NCBI RefSeq assembly: GCF_001592755.1
Contig: NZ_LUKF01000001.1
Location: forward strand, 348,029 to 412,028
Direction of reading: 5' to 3'
From: Bdellovibrio bacteriovorus
GTDB lineage: Bacteria; Bdellovibrionota; Bdellovibrionia; Bdellovibrionales; Bdellovibrionaceae
Length of the DNA: 64,000 nucleotides
Below, piece by piece: positions 46,522 through 55,338 of this stretch. Each line of letters starts with the position of its first letter. The stretch's first letter is position 1. Made by a program: the position numbers and the translations under genes. A model generated the notes under the pieces. The model had not been told where the DNA came from. It saw nothing but the letters and a program-made list of their open reading frames with translations, and ran no database searches.

Positions 46522-46776
46522 TTAAGGCATTCCTCCAGCCATCAAAGTATCAATAATCGTCGAGTGTTGACGACGCAGAGCCAATTTTATGGCCTCTTCA
46601 GTTTGACTGGATCCCATTCGTAGCACGGAATCGTAAGGTGTTTTGATAGTTTTCATCACGGCGCCGTTGCAGAAAATACGGCTGACTAAATAGGGGTTCT
46701 GCAAGCCCCAATCTTCCGTTTGCACATGATATTTCTGTCCACGCACGGTGATGTCTGAATTAAAACCTTTTTGCAC
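46522..46776 (-). CDS. Small conserved-looking protein
   Basis: An 84-aa soluble protein that I do not recognise by name. It begins with a beta-like block (FNSDITVRGQKYHVQTED, residues 5-22), then NPYLVSRIFCNG, and ends in a helix and MAGGMP. There is no signal peptide. It is separated from ftsE by 82 bases, is transcribed in the same direction and sits 114 bases from the divergent DUF481 gene. Codon use looks normal, and the compact sequence argues for a real gene. Confidence 0.65.
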   Translation of the reverse strand: MQKGFNSDITVRGQKYHVQTEDWGLQNPYLVSRIFCNGAVMKTIKTPYDSVLRMGSSQTEEAIKLALRRQHSTIIDTLMAGGMP

Positions 46777-46890
46777 TTCTACAAACCTCGGCCAAGAAGT
46801 TAACAGAAATTCTTCGCGTACTCATCAAATTTTTCTTGGTGTCATTGTGAATTGAAACTAAAGTGATGTCTAAATCGAAGGGAATTTACA

Positions 46891-47616
46891 ATGAATGCAG
46901 TACGTTTCACGCTCGCAAGTTTGGCATTATTATTTTCTGTTTCTGTGATGGCGCAAGAAAATCCGCCACCACCTTGGAAAGGCGAAGCAGAGGCTGGTGC
47001 GATTGTCGTCAGTGGCAACAACGATTCTGAAAGCTACAACGCAAAAGCAAAAACAGAATACACCGTAGATAAAAATCTTTATGCCGCTTTTGGTCGATAC
47101 CTGAAAACAAATTCTTTAGGTGTTGAAAGTGCCCGCAACTGGGAAATCGGCGTTCGTTTTGAGCATCAGTTGACGGACTATCTCAGCCTTTACGTCGGAC
47201 AAAAATCAGAAAGTGACATCTTTAACGGTTACTTACAAAGGGACTCAACAGACGCCGGTCTTAAATACTTCCTTATCAAAGCCGACGAGATGACTTGGAC
47301 ATTTGAGGCCGGTTATCGTTACCAAAAAACTCTTCCAACTGTTGGTGGCGTCACACATGACAACTTGGGCCGCGCTTACACTGAATTCAATAAGGCCTTG
47401 GATAAAACTCTATCATTCAAATACTGGGTGGAATATCTACCGAACTTCACTGATTCAGACGCTTACTTGGCAAACACAGAAGCTTCTTTGAACATTATGT
47501 TAAATTCCATCTTCTCTTTGAAGTTGGCTTACTTACTACAATATCAAAATGTGCCGCCAGCAGGTGGAAAGTACACAACGACAACAACGACAATGAACCT
47601 TGTCGCAAAATTCTAA
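46891..47616 (+). CDS. DUF481 outer-membrane beta-barrel protein
   Basis: A 241-aa exported protein with a signal peptide (about 1-21, ending VMA). The remainder alternates polar and aromatic residues in beta strands and ends in Phe, typical of an outer-membrane barrel. Motifs GAIVVSGNNDSESYNAKAK and YVGQKSESDIFNGYLQR fit the DUF481/YdiY family, salt-induced in enterobacteria. It is followed 15 bases later by mscL, and both may respond to osmotic stress. Confidence 0.85.
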   Translation: MNAVRFTLASLALLFSVSVMAQENPPPPWKGEAEAGAIVVSGNNDSESYNAKAKTEYTVDKNLYAAFGRYLKTNSLGVESARNWEIGVRFEHQLTDYLSLYVGQKSESDIFNGYLQRDSTDAGLKYFLIKADEMTWTFEAGYRYQKTLPTVGGVTHDNLGRAYTEFNKALDKTLSFKYWVEYLPNFTDSDAYLANTEASLNIMLNSIFSLKLAYLLQYQNVPPAGGKYTTTTTTMNLVAKF

Positions 47617-47631
47617 CCAAGGACTCGACAG

Positions 47632-48066
47632 ATGTTTAAAGAGTTTAAAGCCTTTATCATGAGAGGAAACGTTCTGGATCTGGCAGTCGGTATTATTATC
47701 GGCGCCGCTTTCGGAAAGATCGTTTCATCGTTTGTTTCAGACATTCTGACTCCGGTGATTAGTATCGGTGCAGGAAAAGTGGATTTTTCAAATCTGTTCT
47801 TGGCCTTGAATGGTCAACAGTACGGCACTTTAGAAGAAGCGAAAAAAGCCGGCGTTGCCACTATCAACTATGGCTTATTCATGAACGTCGTTTTGGACTT
47901 TTTAATTGTCGCCTTTGCAATCTTTTTGATTGTTCGTGTGGCGAATCGTCTAAAAAAAGAAGATGCTCCACCACCGCCGAATAGCAAGGAGTGTCCGGAG
48001 TGCCTTTCCAATATTCCACTTAAAGCCCGTAAGTGCGCACAATGTGGAAGCGCTCAGGCCGTCTAA
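47632..48066 (+). CDS. mscL: Large-conductance mechanosensitive channel MscL with zinc ribbon
   Basis: A 144-aa inner-membrane channel that opens under osmotic downshock. The N-terminus FKEFKAFIMRGNVLDLAVG, a first transmembrane helix (about 15-45) and a second (about 80-103) are typical. The C-terminus carries two CxxC pairs (Cys121, 124, 135, 138) that look like a zinc ribbon, a variant seen in some other MscL proteins. It follows the DUF481 gene and is probably co-transcribed with it. Confidence 0.93.
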   Translation: MFKEFKAFIMRGNVLDLAVGIIIGAAFGKIVSSFVSDILTPVISIGAGKVDFSNLFLALNGQQYGTLEEAKKAGVATINYGLFMNVVLDFLIVAFAIFLIVRVANRLKKEDAPPPPNSKECPECLSNIPLKARKCAQCGSAQAV

Positions 48067-48084
48067 TATATAAGATAAATTCTT

Positions 48085-48119
48085 CGGTGCTTTGTCAGAT
48101 CCAATCTAATAAAGCACCG
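48085..48119 (+). terminator. Hairpin after mscL
   Basis: 9-bp stem CGGTGCTTT / AAAGCACCG with an inner AGAT/ATCT pair. No T-run follows, so it is either a weak terminator or an mRNA-stabilising hairpin. Confidence 0.5.
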
Positions 48120-48171
48120 CTCTAACATCTCAATTTGAGACGTAAACCTTTTGTTCATCCCTGCCGATAAT

Positions 48172-48187
48172 TGGTACTGGTATTGCA
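48172..48187 (+). promoter_or_regulatory. Candidate sigma-54 promoter
   Basis: TGGTAC-N5-TTGCA, with GG and GC exactly ten bases apart, matches the -24/-12 consensus TGGCAC-N5-TTGCA at all but one base. The predicted start (about 48198) leads into GGGGAGGA and the ATG at 48216. Sigma-54 use here is inferred. Confidence 0.6.
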
Positions 48188-48215
48188 CCACCTATTTTCA
48201 TCGGGGAGGAATCAA

Positions 48216-49640
48216 ATGAATAAGATTTCAAGCACAACAGATAGAACAGTTGTCAAAATCTTTATCAACATCATTGCCACCGCATCTTTGCTTTCCTCTG
48301 TAGCTTCGGCTCAGAATACTGGCAGTGGAAATAATAACAATCAGAACAACAACAATAATAATAACTCGCAGGGGCAGCAACAGCAGCAGGTTCAAACGAC
48401 AGGCTATCCTTACGTAGCGCCAAGTTATAATGAGTGTCGCGATGCTCGTGATAAGATGGATAGAGCTGAGGAAAAAATCGGTGAAGCTTGTAAAAAGGCG
48501 GGCTTAGGGTCTGCAAAAGACTGTATTTCTAAGGCGAAGTCTTGTGGCGCATCTTCAGGTGAAGATTCATTCGATACAACGGCGGCTTTTGCTACAGTAC
48601 TAGGTCTTTCATCAACAGCGGCATCAGGACTTCAAAATATCAGTAAGGCCTGCCCTCAGATGAATGGTCGCGACTATTTCACTGAAAAGAACAACATCCA
48701 AAAAGAGATTAAAGACACTGAAAAAGAGTTGGCGGAGCTGAATGATGATAAAGCTCAAATCCAAGAAGACTATCAAAAAGAGATGGATAAGATCCAAGAG
48801 ACTTTAACAAAAGCTCAAGAGGACTATAAAGCCAAATCACTTGAAATTGACTCTAAAGAGCGCGAGCGTATTGCGGAATTTAATAACAGTCAGAACCAAG
48901 CCAAAGAAGAGATGCGCAAAAAAGGTGCGGATATCTTAAAGTTGCGTGGTCAGGTGACTCAATCCCAACGCGATAAAGCTTTGAAGCTGATCGCGATGAC
49001 AGATGCTTCCGGGAAACGCGCTTGTATGAAGGCCGTGACTGAAGCTAAGAAATCTTACGAAAGCGTTTCGGCAAGCACGAGCTCAAACCACATCGCTCAG
49101 GCAAAGAAGAAACGTCAAGAATTGATCAACATCTATAATGACTGTATGGATGCTTTTGACCAACAACGTATCGCTTTGAATGAGTCTAAGAAGCAAGAGC
49201 AAGATGAATTGAATCGCCAAATCGCCGATCTTCAATCTAGCTATGATGAAATTCAAAACAGCTTGAACCTCGCTTCTTCTCAACTTGAAGAGATGAAACA
49301 ATCTTCTTTGAAAGAAAAATCAGATGCTCTGCAAAGTGTGATCGACTTAGGAACTCGTTCGCAAACTCAAATGCAAACGGCTTATACTAAAATGCAAGAA
49401 AACCTAAAAACTTTAGCTACGAAGCAAGCCAGCTTAACAGCAGCTTTGAATCGTGCAAATCAATCTTTGATGACTTTAGGCCCGGCTCCTAAGCGTAGCG
49501 CCGAGGACACTGCAGATGAGGCCTCAAGTGAGATTTCATCACAGATCAATATCATTTCGAGCATCCAAAGAAACTTCCCGTCTTGCACGAACGAAGTGGC
49601 GACGTCTAAAGAGAAGTTGAAAAACTTAGGCGTGAAGTAA
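48216..49640 (+). CDS. Exported Asn/Gln-rich coiled-coil protein
   Basis: A 474-aa exported protein. The signal peptide (about 1-32, ending ASA) is followed by an Asn- and Gln-rich low-complexity stretch (about 36-60). Six cysteines lie in a compact region at about 70-150 (pairs such as ECRD, ACKK). A long coiled coil fills about 160-440, with two cysteines in the middle. No domain is recognised. The ATG at 48216 follows GGGGAGGA and is preferred to 48171, which lies inside the sigma-54-like promoter. A wall or envelope role is possible from position near pbp1A. Confidence 0.75.
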   Translation: MNKISSTTDRTVVKIFINIIATASLLSSVASAQNTGSGNNNNQNNNNNNNSQGQQQQQVQTTGYPYVAPSYNECRDARDKMDRAEEKIGEACKKAGLGSAKDCISKAKSCGASSGEDSFDTTAAFATVLGLSSTAASGLQNISKACPQMNGRDYFTEKNNIQKEIKDTEKELAELNDDKAQIQEDYQKEMDKIQETLTKAQEDYKAKSLEIDSKERERIAEFNNSQNQAKEEMRKKGADILKLRGQVTQSQRDKALKLIAMTDASGKRACMKAVTEAKKSYESVSASTSSNHIAQAKKKRQELINIYNDCMDAFDQQRIALNESKKQEQDELNRQIADLQSSYDEIQNSLNLASSQLEEMKQSSLKEKSDALQSVIDLGTRSQTQMQTAYTKMQENLKTLATKQASLTAALNRANQSLMTLGPAPKRSAEDTADEASSEISSQINIISSIQRNFPSCTNEVATSKEKLKNLGVK

Positions 49641-49682
49641 CCCGTCTTCCGACTAGTCTAGTATCCCTAGACCCTCACGGGT
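49640..49682 (+). terminator. Cruciform-like hairpin after the coiled-coil gene
   Basis: Outer arms ACCCGT / ACGGGT and inner arms TCTAG / CTAGA. It starts at the stop codon. No T-run, so termination is uncertain. Confidence 0.4.
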
Positions 49683-49696
49683 CACACTGTTAGAAT

Positions 49697-49719
49697 GGGG
49701 GCTTATTAAAGGAGCCCCC
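49697..49719 (+). promoter_or_regulatory. Hairpin enclosing the pbp1A ribosome-binding site
   Basis: Arms GGGGGCT / AGCCCCC with loop TATTAAAGG. The ribosome-binding sequence AAAGGAG (49708-49714) straddles the loop and the right arm, five bases from the hairpin end to the GTG start at 49724. Folding would hide it, so translation may be controlled. Confidence 0.45.
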
Positions 49720-49723
49720 ACTC

Positions 49724-52384
49724 GTGTTTAAAAAGATCGCCCTGTTTATTGTCGCGCTTGGCCTCATCGGAATTCTTAGCGCCTATCTAATTGTTAAATC
49801 CGTTCAATCAGGTCTTCCACAACTGATTACTGTCAAAGACTATCAGCCGCTCTTGGTGAGTCAGGTTTATGATCGTCACGGCAAAAAGATTGGCGAGTTC
49901 TTTCGCGAGCGAAGAACACTCATTCCTTACGATAAAATTCCTAAGCATGTCGTGAATTCCTTTCTGGCAGCGGAAGACGATCAGTTCTTTGAACACAAAG
50001 GGATCAATCCTCAAGCCATCTTCCGTGCTGCTTTAGCCAACTTACGTGCAGGTCGTTCCGTTCAAGGGGGATCGACGATCACACAACAGGTGGCAAAGAC
50101 GCTTCTTTTGACGGACGAAAAAACTTTGACTCGTAAAGTTCGCGACATCCTTCTGGCGATCGAGATGGAAAAGAACTTAAGCAAAGAAGATATCCTGTTC
50201 CTTTATTTGAACCAAATTTACTTCGGACAAGGCGCTTACGGAATTGAACAAGCGGCTCAAACATACTTCCATAAGCCTGCGAGTAAATTGACTTTATCTG
50301 AAACTGCAATCCTTGCCGGCTTACCTAAAGCACCGAGTGCCTACAGCCCCGTTCGCAATCCGGTGCGTGCGAAAGAACGTCAAATTTACGTACTTCGTCG
50401 TATGGCCGAAGTCGGTTATGTGAAAAAAGAAGAATCCGAAGCGGCCATCAAAGAACCCGTGAAAGTTTTCGTTCGTGAAAATTACGAAGAGTATGCGCCG
50501 TTCTTTTTAGAAACAGTTCGTCAGCTTCTAGTGACTCAATTGGGTGAAGACATGGTGCTTGATAAAGGTCTTCGCATTCACACTAGCTTGGATCTAGAAA
50601 AACAATTGGCAGCTCAAGAATCAGTTCTTGCCGGCCTAAAGGGTTTAGATAAGCGTCAAGGTTATCGTGGTCCGATCAAAAACATCACTGATGCTGAAGA
50701 TGTTGAAGAGTTCTTAAAAGAAACTCAGAAAAAATTAATTTCTGACTTCACTCCGGAAAGAACTATTCTGCCTGATGGGAAGTTCGCGGATATCGTTCCG
50801 CCTAAAGACACAAAAGAAGGACTGCTTCCGTCTTACATCAAGGTGAAAGACACTGTGCAAGGTGTAGTTCAAGATGTGAATGATGACACCGGTCTGGTGA
50901 CGGTAAAGTTGCCTGAGGGTCAAGGTCTTATTGATATTGACTCGATGACTTGGGCTCGTAAGCCTGACACGGAAGTTCGCTATGATTTAGGCGCAATTAA
51001 AAAGCCGTCACAGGCTTTGAGTAAAGGTGACGTGATCTTAGTTAAAGTTGTCGCTGAAAAATTCTCTTCAAACCGTTTAGCAAATGCGAAGAAAAAACCT
51101 ACGGCAGCACTTCCTGATTTCAATAAGTTTGTTGCGTTAGAATTAGATCAAGAACCCCTCGTAGAAGGCGCGTTGATTTCTTTTGACCAGGATTCTCAAG
51201 ATGTGGTCGCGATGGTCGGCGGTTCTAGCTTTGCGAAAAGCGAATTCAACCGTGCAATTCAAGCCCCCCGCCAAACAGGTTCGGCGTTTAAGGCCATTGT
51301 CTATGCTTCGGCTTTAGAGAAAGGCTATACACCGGCAACTCCCATCATGGATGCGCCGATTGTCTTTGAAGAAGGTGGAACAGCGGATGATTCTGAAGGT
51401 CAAGGAGACCCAAAAGTGTGGAAACCTTCCAACCACTCGAAAAGTTTCGGTGGCGATATCATGTTCCGTAATGCCCTCGTGAAATCTTTGAACATCCCGA
51501 CGGTGAAAATTATTGAAGACGTTGGTGTTCCTTGGGCGATGGATTATGCCAAACGCTTGGGAATCTATTCTCCTCTGAATCCAGACTTCACATTGGCACT
51601 GGGTTCAAGCAGCGTGACTTTATATGAAATGACAAAAGTCTTTGCTGAGTTCGGTCGCCTTGGAAAAAGAATTTCTCCGCTGTTGATTCACAAAGTGGAA
51701 GACGCTCAAGGTAAATCATTGTTAAACACTATGAGCCTGGACACTCGTTTTGAAAAAGAGATCAAAGCGATTAACGATGAATTCGAAACTCGTCGCAAGG
51801 CTTATATGGAGATCGTGAACGATCCAGCCAAAGTCGAAGAGCTTAAAAAGAAAGACCCTAAGCACGCGAAACTAGATGAAAGCATTTTCTTTCAAGATGC
51901 AGATCAGTTGATTCGTCCCACAACAGCTTACGTAATGACGACGCTGTTAAAAGGCGTCGTTGAAGATGCTGGCGGTACAGGTGGAAGAGCCCGCGCAGTC
52001 GGTCGTGAAGTCGCTGGAAAAACCGGCTCAACCAACAACTACTATGACGCGTGGTTTATCGGATACAGCCCACAAATCGCGACAGGTGTTTGGGTGGGTT
52101 TTGACAAAGAAAAGAGTATCGGTAAAGGCGAGGTCGGTGGACGTGCGGCGTTACCTATATGGGTAGATTACATGAAAGCCGCTCATGAGGGACTTCCTCA
52201 GATGACTTTCCCAGTTCCTGAAGGTATCGTATTTGCTAATATCGACGCTGACACCGGAAAACTGGCTTCAGCTTCTACTAAAAAAATTATTCGTCAGGCC
52301 TTTGTTGAAGGGACAGAACCAACTCTTTCTTCAAGCAAAGCGGAAGAAGCAACAGACTTTTACAAACAGGATCTCTCTGAATGA
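49724..52384 (+). CDS. mrcA: Penicillin-binding protein 1A
   Basis: A bifunctional peptidoglycan synthase, 886 aa, anchored by an N-terminal helix (about 5-25). The GT51 glycosyltransferase domain has catalytic Glu84 (EDDQFFEHKG) and QGGSTITQQ. An OB-like insert of about 120 residues follows. The transpeptidase domain has Ser520 (GSAFK) and KTGSTN near the C-terminus. The GTG start lies behind a hairpin that covers the ribosome-binding site. It overlaps uvrA by four bases. Confidence 0.95.
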   Translation: MFKKIALFIVALGLIGILSAYLIVKSVQSGLPQLITVKDYQPLLVSQVYDRHGKKIGEFFRERRTLIPYDKIPKHVVNSFLAAEDDQFFEHKGINPQAIFRAALANLRAGRSVQGGSTITQQVAKTLLLTDEKTLTRKVRDILLAIEMEKNLSKEDILFLYLNQIYFGQGAYGIEQAAQTYFHKPASKLTLSETAILAGLPKAPSAYSPVRNPVRAKERQIYVLRRMAEVGYVKKEESEAAIKEPVKVFVRENYEEYAPFFLETVRQLLVTQLGEDMVLDKGLRIHTSLDLEKQLAAQESVLAGLKGLDKRQGYRGPIKNITDAEDVEEFLKETQKKLISDFTPERTILPDGKFADIVPPKDTKEGLLPSYIKVKDTVQGVVQDVNDDTGLVTVKLPEGQGLIDIDSMTWARKPDTEVRYDLGAIKKPSQALSKGDVILVKVVAEKFSSNRLANAKKKPTAALPDFNKFVALELDQEPLVEGALISFDQDSQDVVAMVGGSSFAKSEFNRAIQAPRQTGSAFKAIVYASALEKGYTPATPIMDAPIVFEEGGTADDSEGQGDPKVWKPSNHSKSFGGDIMFRNALVKSLNIPTVKIIEDVGVPWAMDYAKRLGIYSPLNPDFTLALGSSSVTLYEMTKVFAEFGRLGKRISPLLIHKVEDAQGKSLLNTMSLDTRFEKEIKAINDEFETRRKAYMEIVNDPAKVEELKKKDPKHAKLDESIFFQDADQLIRPTTAYVMTTLLKGVVEDAGGTGGRARAVGREVAGKTGSTNNYYDAWFIGYSPQIATGVWVGFDKEKSIGKGEVGGRAALPIWVDYMKAAHEGLPQMTFPVPEGIVFANIDADTGKLASASTKKIIRQAFVEGTEPTLSSSKAEEATDFYKQDLSE

Positions 52385-55326
52385 AAGATATTCACCTCTG
52401 GGGGGTGAAACAGAACAATCTAAAAAACATTGAGGTTAAAATTCCTGTCGGATCTATGACAGTGATTTGCGGCCCCAGTGGTTCAGGAAAGTCTTCGCTT
52501 GCCTTCGAAACTCTTTTTGCCGAAGGCCAGCGCCGCTTCATCGAAAGTATGTCGAACTATGCTCGACAGTTTTTGAATAAAGCGCCAAAGCCTGACATCG
52601 AAGGCATTAGCAATATTCCACCAGCTATTTCGATTGAGCAAAAAAACACGGTGAAGAGTTCGCGGTCTACTGTAGGTACAACGACCGAGATCATCGACTA
52701 TCTTCGTCTGCTTTACGAAAAAATTGGGAAGTCTTACTGCCCGACTCATCACTGTCCGACTGAAAAAGAAAGTGTGACTGAAGCCACAGCGAAAACGATC
52801 AAAGAGTTTTCCGGCAAGCGCGGTTACATTTTAGTCGAGATCAGTGAAGACGGACGTGTTGCTGAAGGTAAAAAACTTCATTCTCTTCTTTTGCAAGATG
52901 GTTACTTGCGTATCTATATTCCGAAAGGAACAGATACGAAACCTGCTCCTGAAAAAGCCGCGACAAAAAAATCTGCCAAAAAAGTTTCAAAACGCGCGAC
53001 ACCTGAATTTGTGCCGGCGGCTCCCGTTGTTCCCAGCGGATTGACTCACGAAGAAATGGGAACTGTTGTTGAAATTGGTGATGCGACGGCCATAAAAAAA
53101 GGTCTTCCGAAAGAAACTTTCTATCTTGTTATTGATCGTATGAGCTTTAACGAAGATGAACGTGGGCGTATCGCGGACTCTTTAACTCAAGCTTACGAAG
53201 CAAGTATTAAGTACAATACGACAAACATCACTCGTCGCGCGACAATTTTGACTACTGAAGGTCAACGCTTGCAAGTGAGCGAAGAATCTTCTTGTCCTGT
53301 TTGTGGATACACTCCACCACCGCTAAGCTCTCGTCTTTTTAGTTTTAATTCTCCGATCGGGGCTTGCCCGACATGTAAGGGTTTTGGAAACACGCTGGAT
53401 ATTGATGAAGGCAAAGTGATTCCAAACCCAAATATGAGTTTGGCGCAAGGGGCTTTGAGTCCTTTCTGGATGCCTAGTGCAGCTCATGAAAAGAAACAGC
53501 TTCTTAGCTACTGTAAAAAAGCGAAGATTGATGTTCACACTCCGTGGAAGGATCTTCCCAAAGCGCAACGCGATACTATCTGGAATGGGAATAAAGAATT
53601 CTTCGGCGTGCGCGGTCTTTTTGAATACTTAGATCAGATTAAATATAAAATGCACGTGCGCGTGTTCATCTCGCGCTTTCGCAGTCCTTTCTTGTGTCCG
53701 ACATGTAAAGGAGCGCGCCTTCGTCCTGAAGCTAACAACGTTTTAGTGGCGAATGCGAATATCAATGATCTTTCAACGATGACGATCGAAGACTTGCATC
53801 AGTTTTTCCAAAAACTAGAGGTGTCCGCTCATCATCAAGAACTTGCCGGCGAAGTCTTAAAACAAATTCGTTCACGTCTTGAATTCCTGATGCGCGTGGG
53901 AGTTCACTATCTTTCATTAAGTCGTGAAACTAGAACTCTTTCTGGTGGTGAATACCAGCGTTTGATTTTAGCCAATCAACTGGGTATGGGCTTATCGCAA
54001 GCCTTGTATGTCCTGGATGAACCGACCGTAGGCCTTCACCCTCGCGATAATGATCGTTTGATTTCTATTCTTAAGGACTTGAAAGAACTTGGTAACACAT
54101 TAGTGATCGTTGAACACGATCATGATGTTATTAAATCCAGTGAACATATTATTGAAATGGGACCTGGTTCTGGTTACCTGGGTGGCGAGGTCGTTTACTC
54201 TGGTGCGACCGAAGACTTCTATGACTTTGAAAAGTCTGTTACGGTTCCTTATCTTAAACCAGATAAAAACAAAGCTCCACTTCGCGTGTCCCGCCCGGTG
54301 GATGTTGATTCCTATAAAGTGAAGCTCGAACTAAAAGGCGCGAAAGGTCACAACCTAAAAAACCTGGATGTGACGATTCCACTTAACCGCCTGGTAACAG
54401 TCACTGGCGTCAGTGGATCTGGTAAATCGACTTTAGTAACTAAGACGCTTTACCCTGCATTGGCGCGCGCTTTGGATTTAGAATATCTTCCGGCGCAAGA
54501 GTACGCAGGCCTTGAAGGCACAGAGCATATTAAGAACGTGCTTTTGATTGATCAATCTCCGATTGGTAAATCTGCGCGCAGCTCGCCGATCACTTATCTT
54601 AAAGCTTTTGATGCCATTCGTACAATCATGGCTGGCACGCAAGAAGCGCAAGCTCGTGGATATACTCCTGGAACATTCAGCTTGAATGTGGATGGAGGAC
54701 GCTGTCCTGCTTGTAAAGGCACGGGTTATGAAGAGATCGATATGATGTTCATGGATAACGTTGTTATTCCGTGTGATGTCTGCGATAGCAAAAAATACCG
54801 CCCTGAAATTCTAGAAATTCAGTACAAAAATAAAAATATTCACGAAATCCTTTCGATGACCGTGAGTGAAGCTATGAATTTCTTCGTGGCTCACCCGAAC
54901 ATTCGTAAGCCTTTGAGTGTCCTTAAGGAAGTCGGCTTGGATTACCTTCAATTGGGCCAGCCAGCGAACTCTTTAAGTGGTGGGGAATCTCAACGCTTGA
55001 AAGTTGCTAAAGAGCTTTCTCAGGTAAATCAGAAGGCAACGCTCTACATTCTAGATGAGCCGACAACCGGGCTGCATTTCCGTGAAGTCGACCTTCTGAT
55101 GAAGGTTCTAAGCAAACTCATTGAAACTGGCGGCAGCGTCGTCGTGGTTGAGCATAATTTGGATGTTATTCGTGGTTCTGATTATGTCATTGACCTGGGG
55201 CCTGAAGCGGGTAAAAAAGGCGGAAACATAGTGGCTGTGGGGTCTCCTGAGGACATCATGAAGACCAAGAAAAGTCTGACCGGCCAGTATTTAAAGCGCT
55301 ATTTAGAAGACCAAAAAAGTCCTTAA
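52381..55326 (+). CDS. uvrA: Excinuclease ABC subunit UvrA
   Basis: The DNA-damage sensor of nucleotide excision repair. The 981-aa protein has two ABC ATPase domains (Walker A GPSGSGKSS and GVSGSGKST), zinc-binding cysteines CPVC...CPTC and CPAC...CDVC, and LSGGE signatures. A Lys/Ala/Pro-rich insert (about residues 190-215) is unusual in the family. Its ATG overlaps the PBP1A stop (ATGA), so it is coupled to it. No second uvr gene is in the window. Confidence 0.95.
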   Translation: MKDIHLWGVKQNNLKNIEVKIPVGSMTVICGPSGSGKSSLAFETLFAEGQRRFIESMSNYARQFLNKAPKPDIEGISNIPPAISIEQKNTVKSSRSTVGTTTEIIDYLRLLYEKIGKSYCPTHHCPTEKESVTEATAKTIKEFSGKRGYILVEISEDGRVAEGKKLHSLLLQDGYLRIYIPKGTDTKPAPEKAATKKSAKKVSKRATPEFVPAAPVVPSGLTHEEMGTVVEIGDATAIKKGLPKETFYLVIDRMSFNEDERGRIADSLTQAYEASIKYNTTNITRRATILTTEGQRLQVSEESSCPVCGYTPPPLSSRLFSFNSPIGACPTCKGFGNTLDIDEGKVIPNPNMSLAQGALSPFWMPSAAHEKKQLLSYCKKAKIDVHTPWKDLPKAQRDTIWNGNKEFFGVRGLFEYLDQIKYKMHVRVFISRFRSPFLCPTCKGARLRPEANNVLVANANINDLSTMTIEDLHQFFQKLEVSAHHQELAGEVLKQIRSRLEFLMRVGVHYLSLSRETRTLSGGEYQRLILANQLGMGLSQALYVLDEPTVGLHPRDNDRLISILKDLKELGNTLVIVEHDHDVIKSSEHIIEMGPGSGYLGGEVVYSGATEDFYDFEKSVTVPYLKPDKNKAPLRVSRPVDVDSYKVKLELKGAKGHNLKNLDVTIPLNRLVTVTGVSGSGKSTLVTKTLYPALARALDLEYLPAQEYAGLEGTEHIKNVLLIDQSPIGKSARSSPITYLKAFDAIRTIMAGTQEAQARGYTPGTFSLNVDGGRCPACKGTGYEEIDMMFMDNVVIPCDVCDSKKYRPEILEIQYKNKNIHEILSMTVSEAMNFFVAHPNIRKPLSVLKEVGLDYLQLGQPANSLSGGESQRLKVAKELSQVNQKATLYILDEPTTGLHFREVDLLMKVLSKLIETGGSVVVVEHNLDVIRGSDYVIDLGPEAGKKGGNIVAVGSPEDIMKTKKSLTGQYLKRYLEDQKSP

Positions 55327-55338
55327 AGTTGGAATAAG

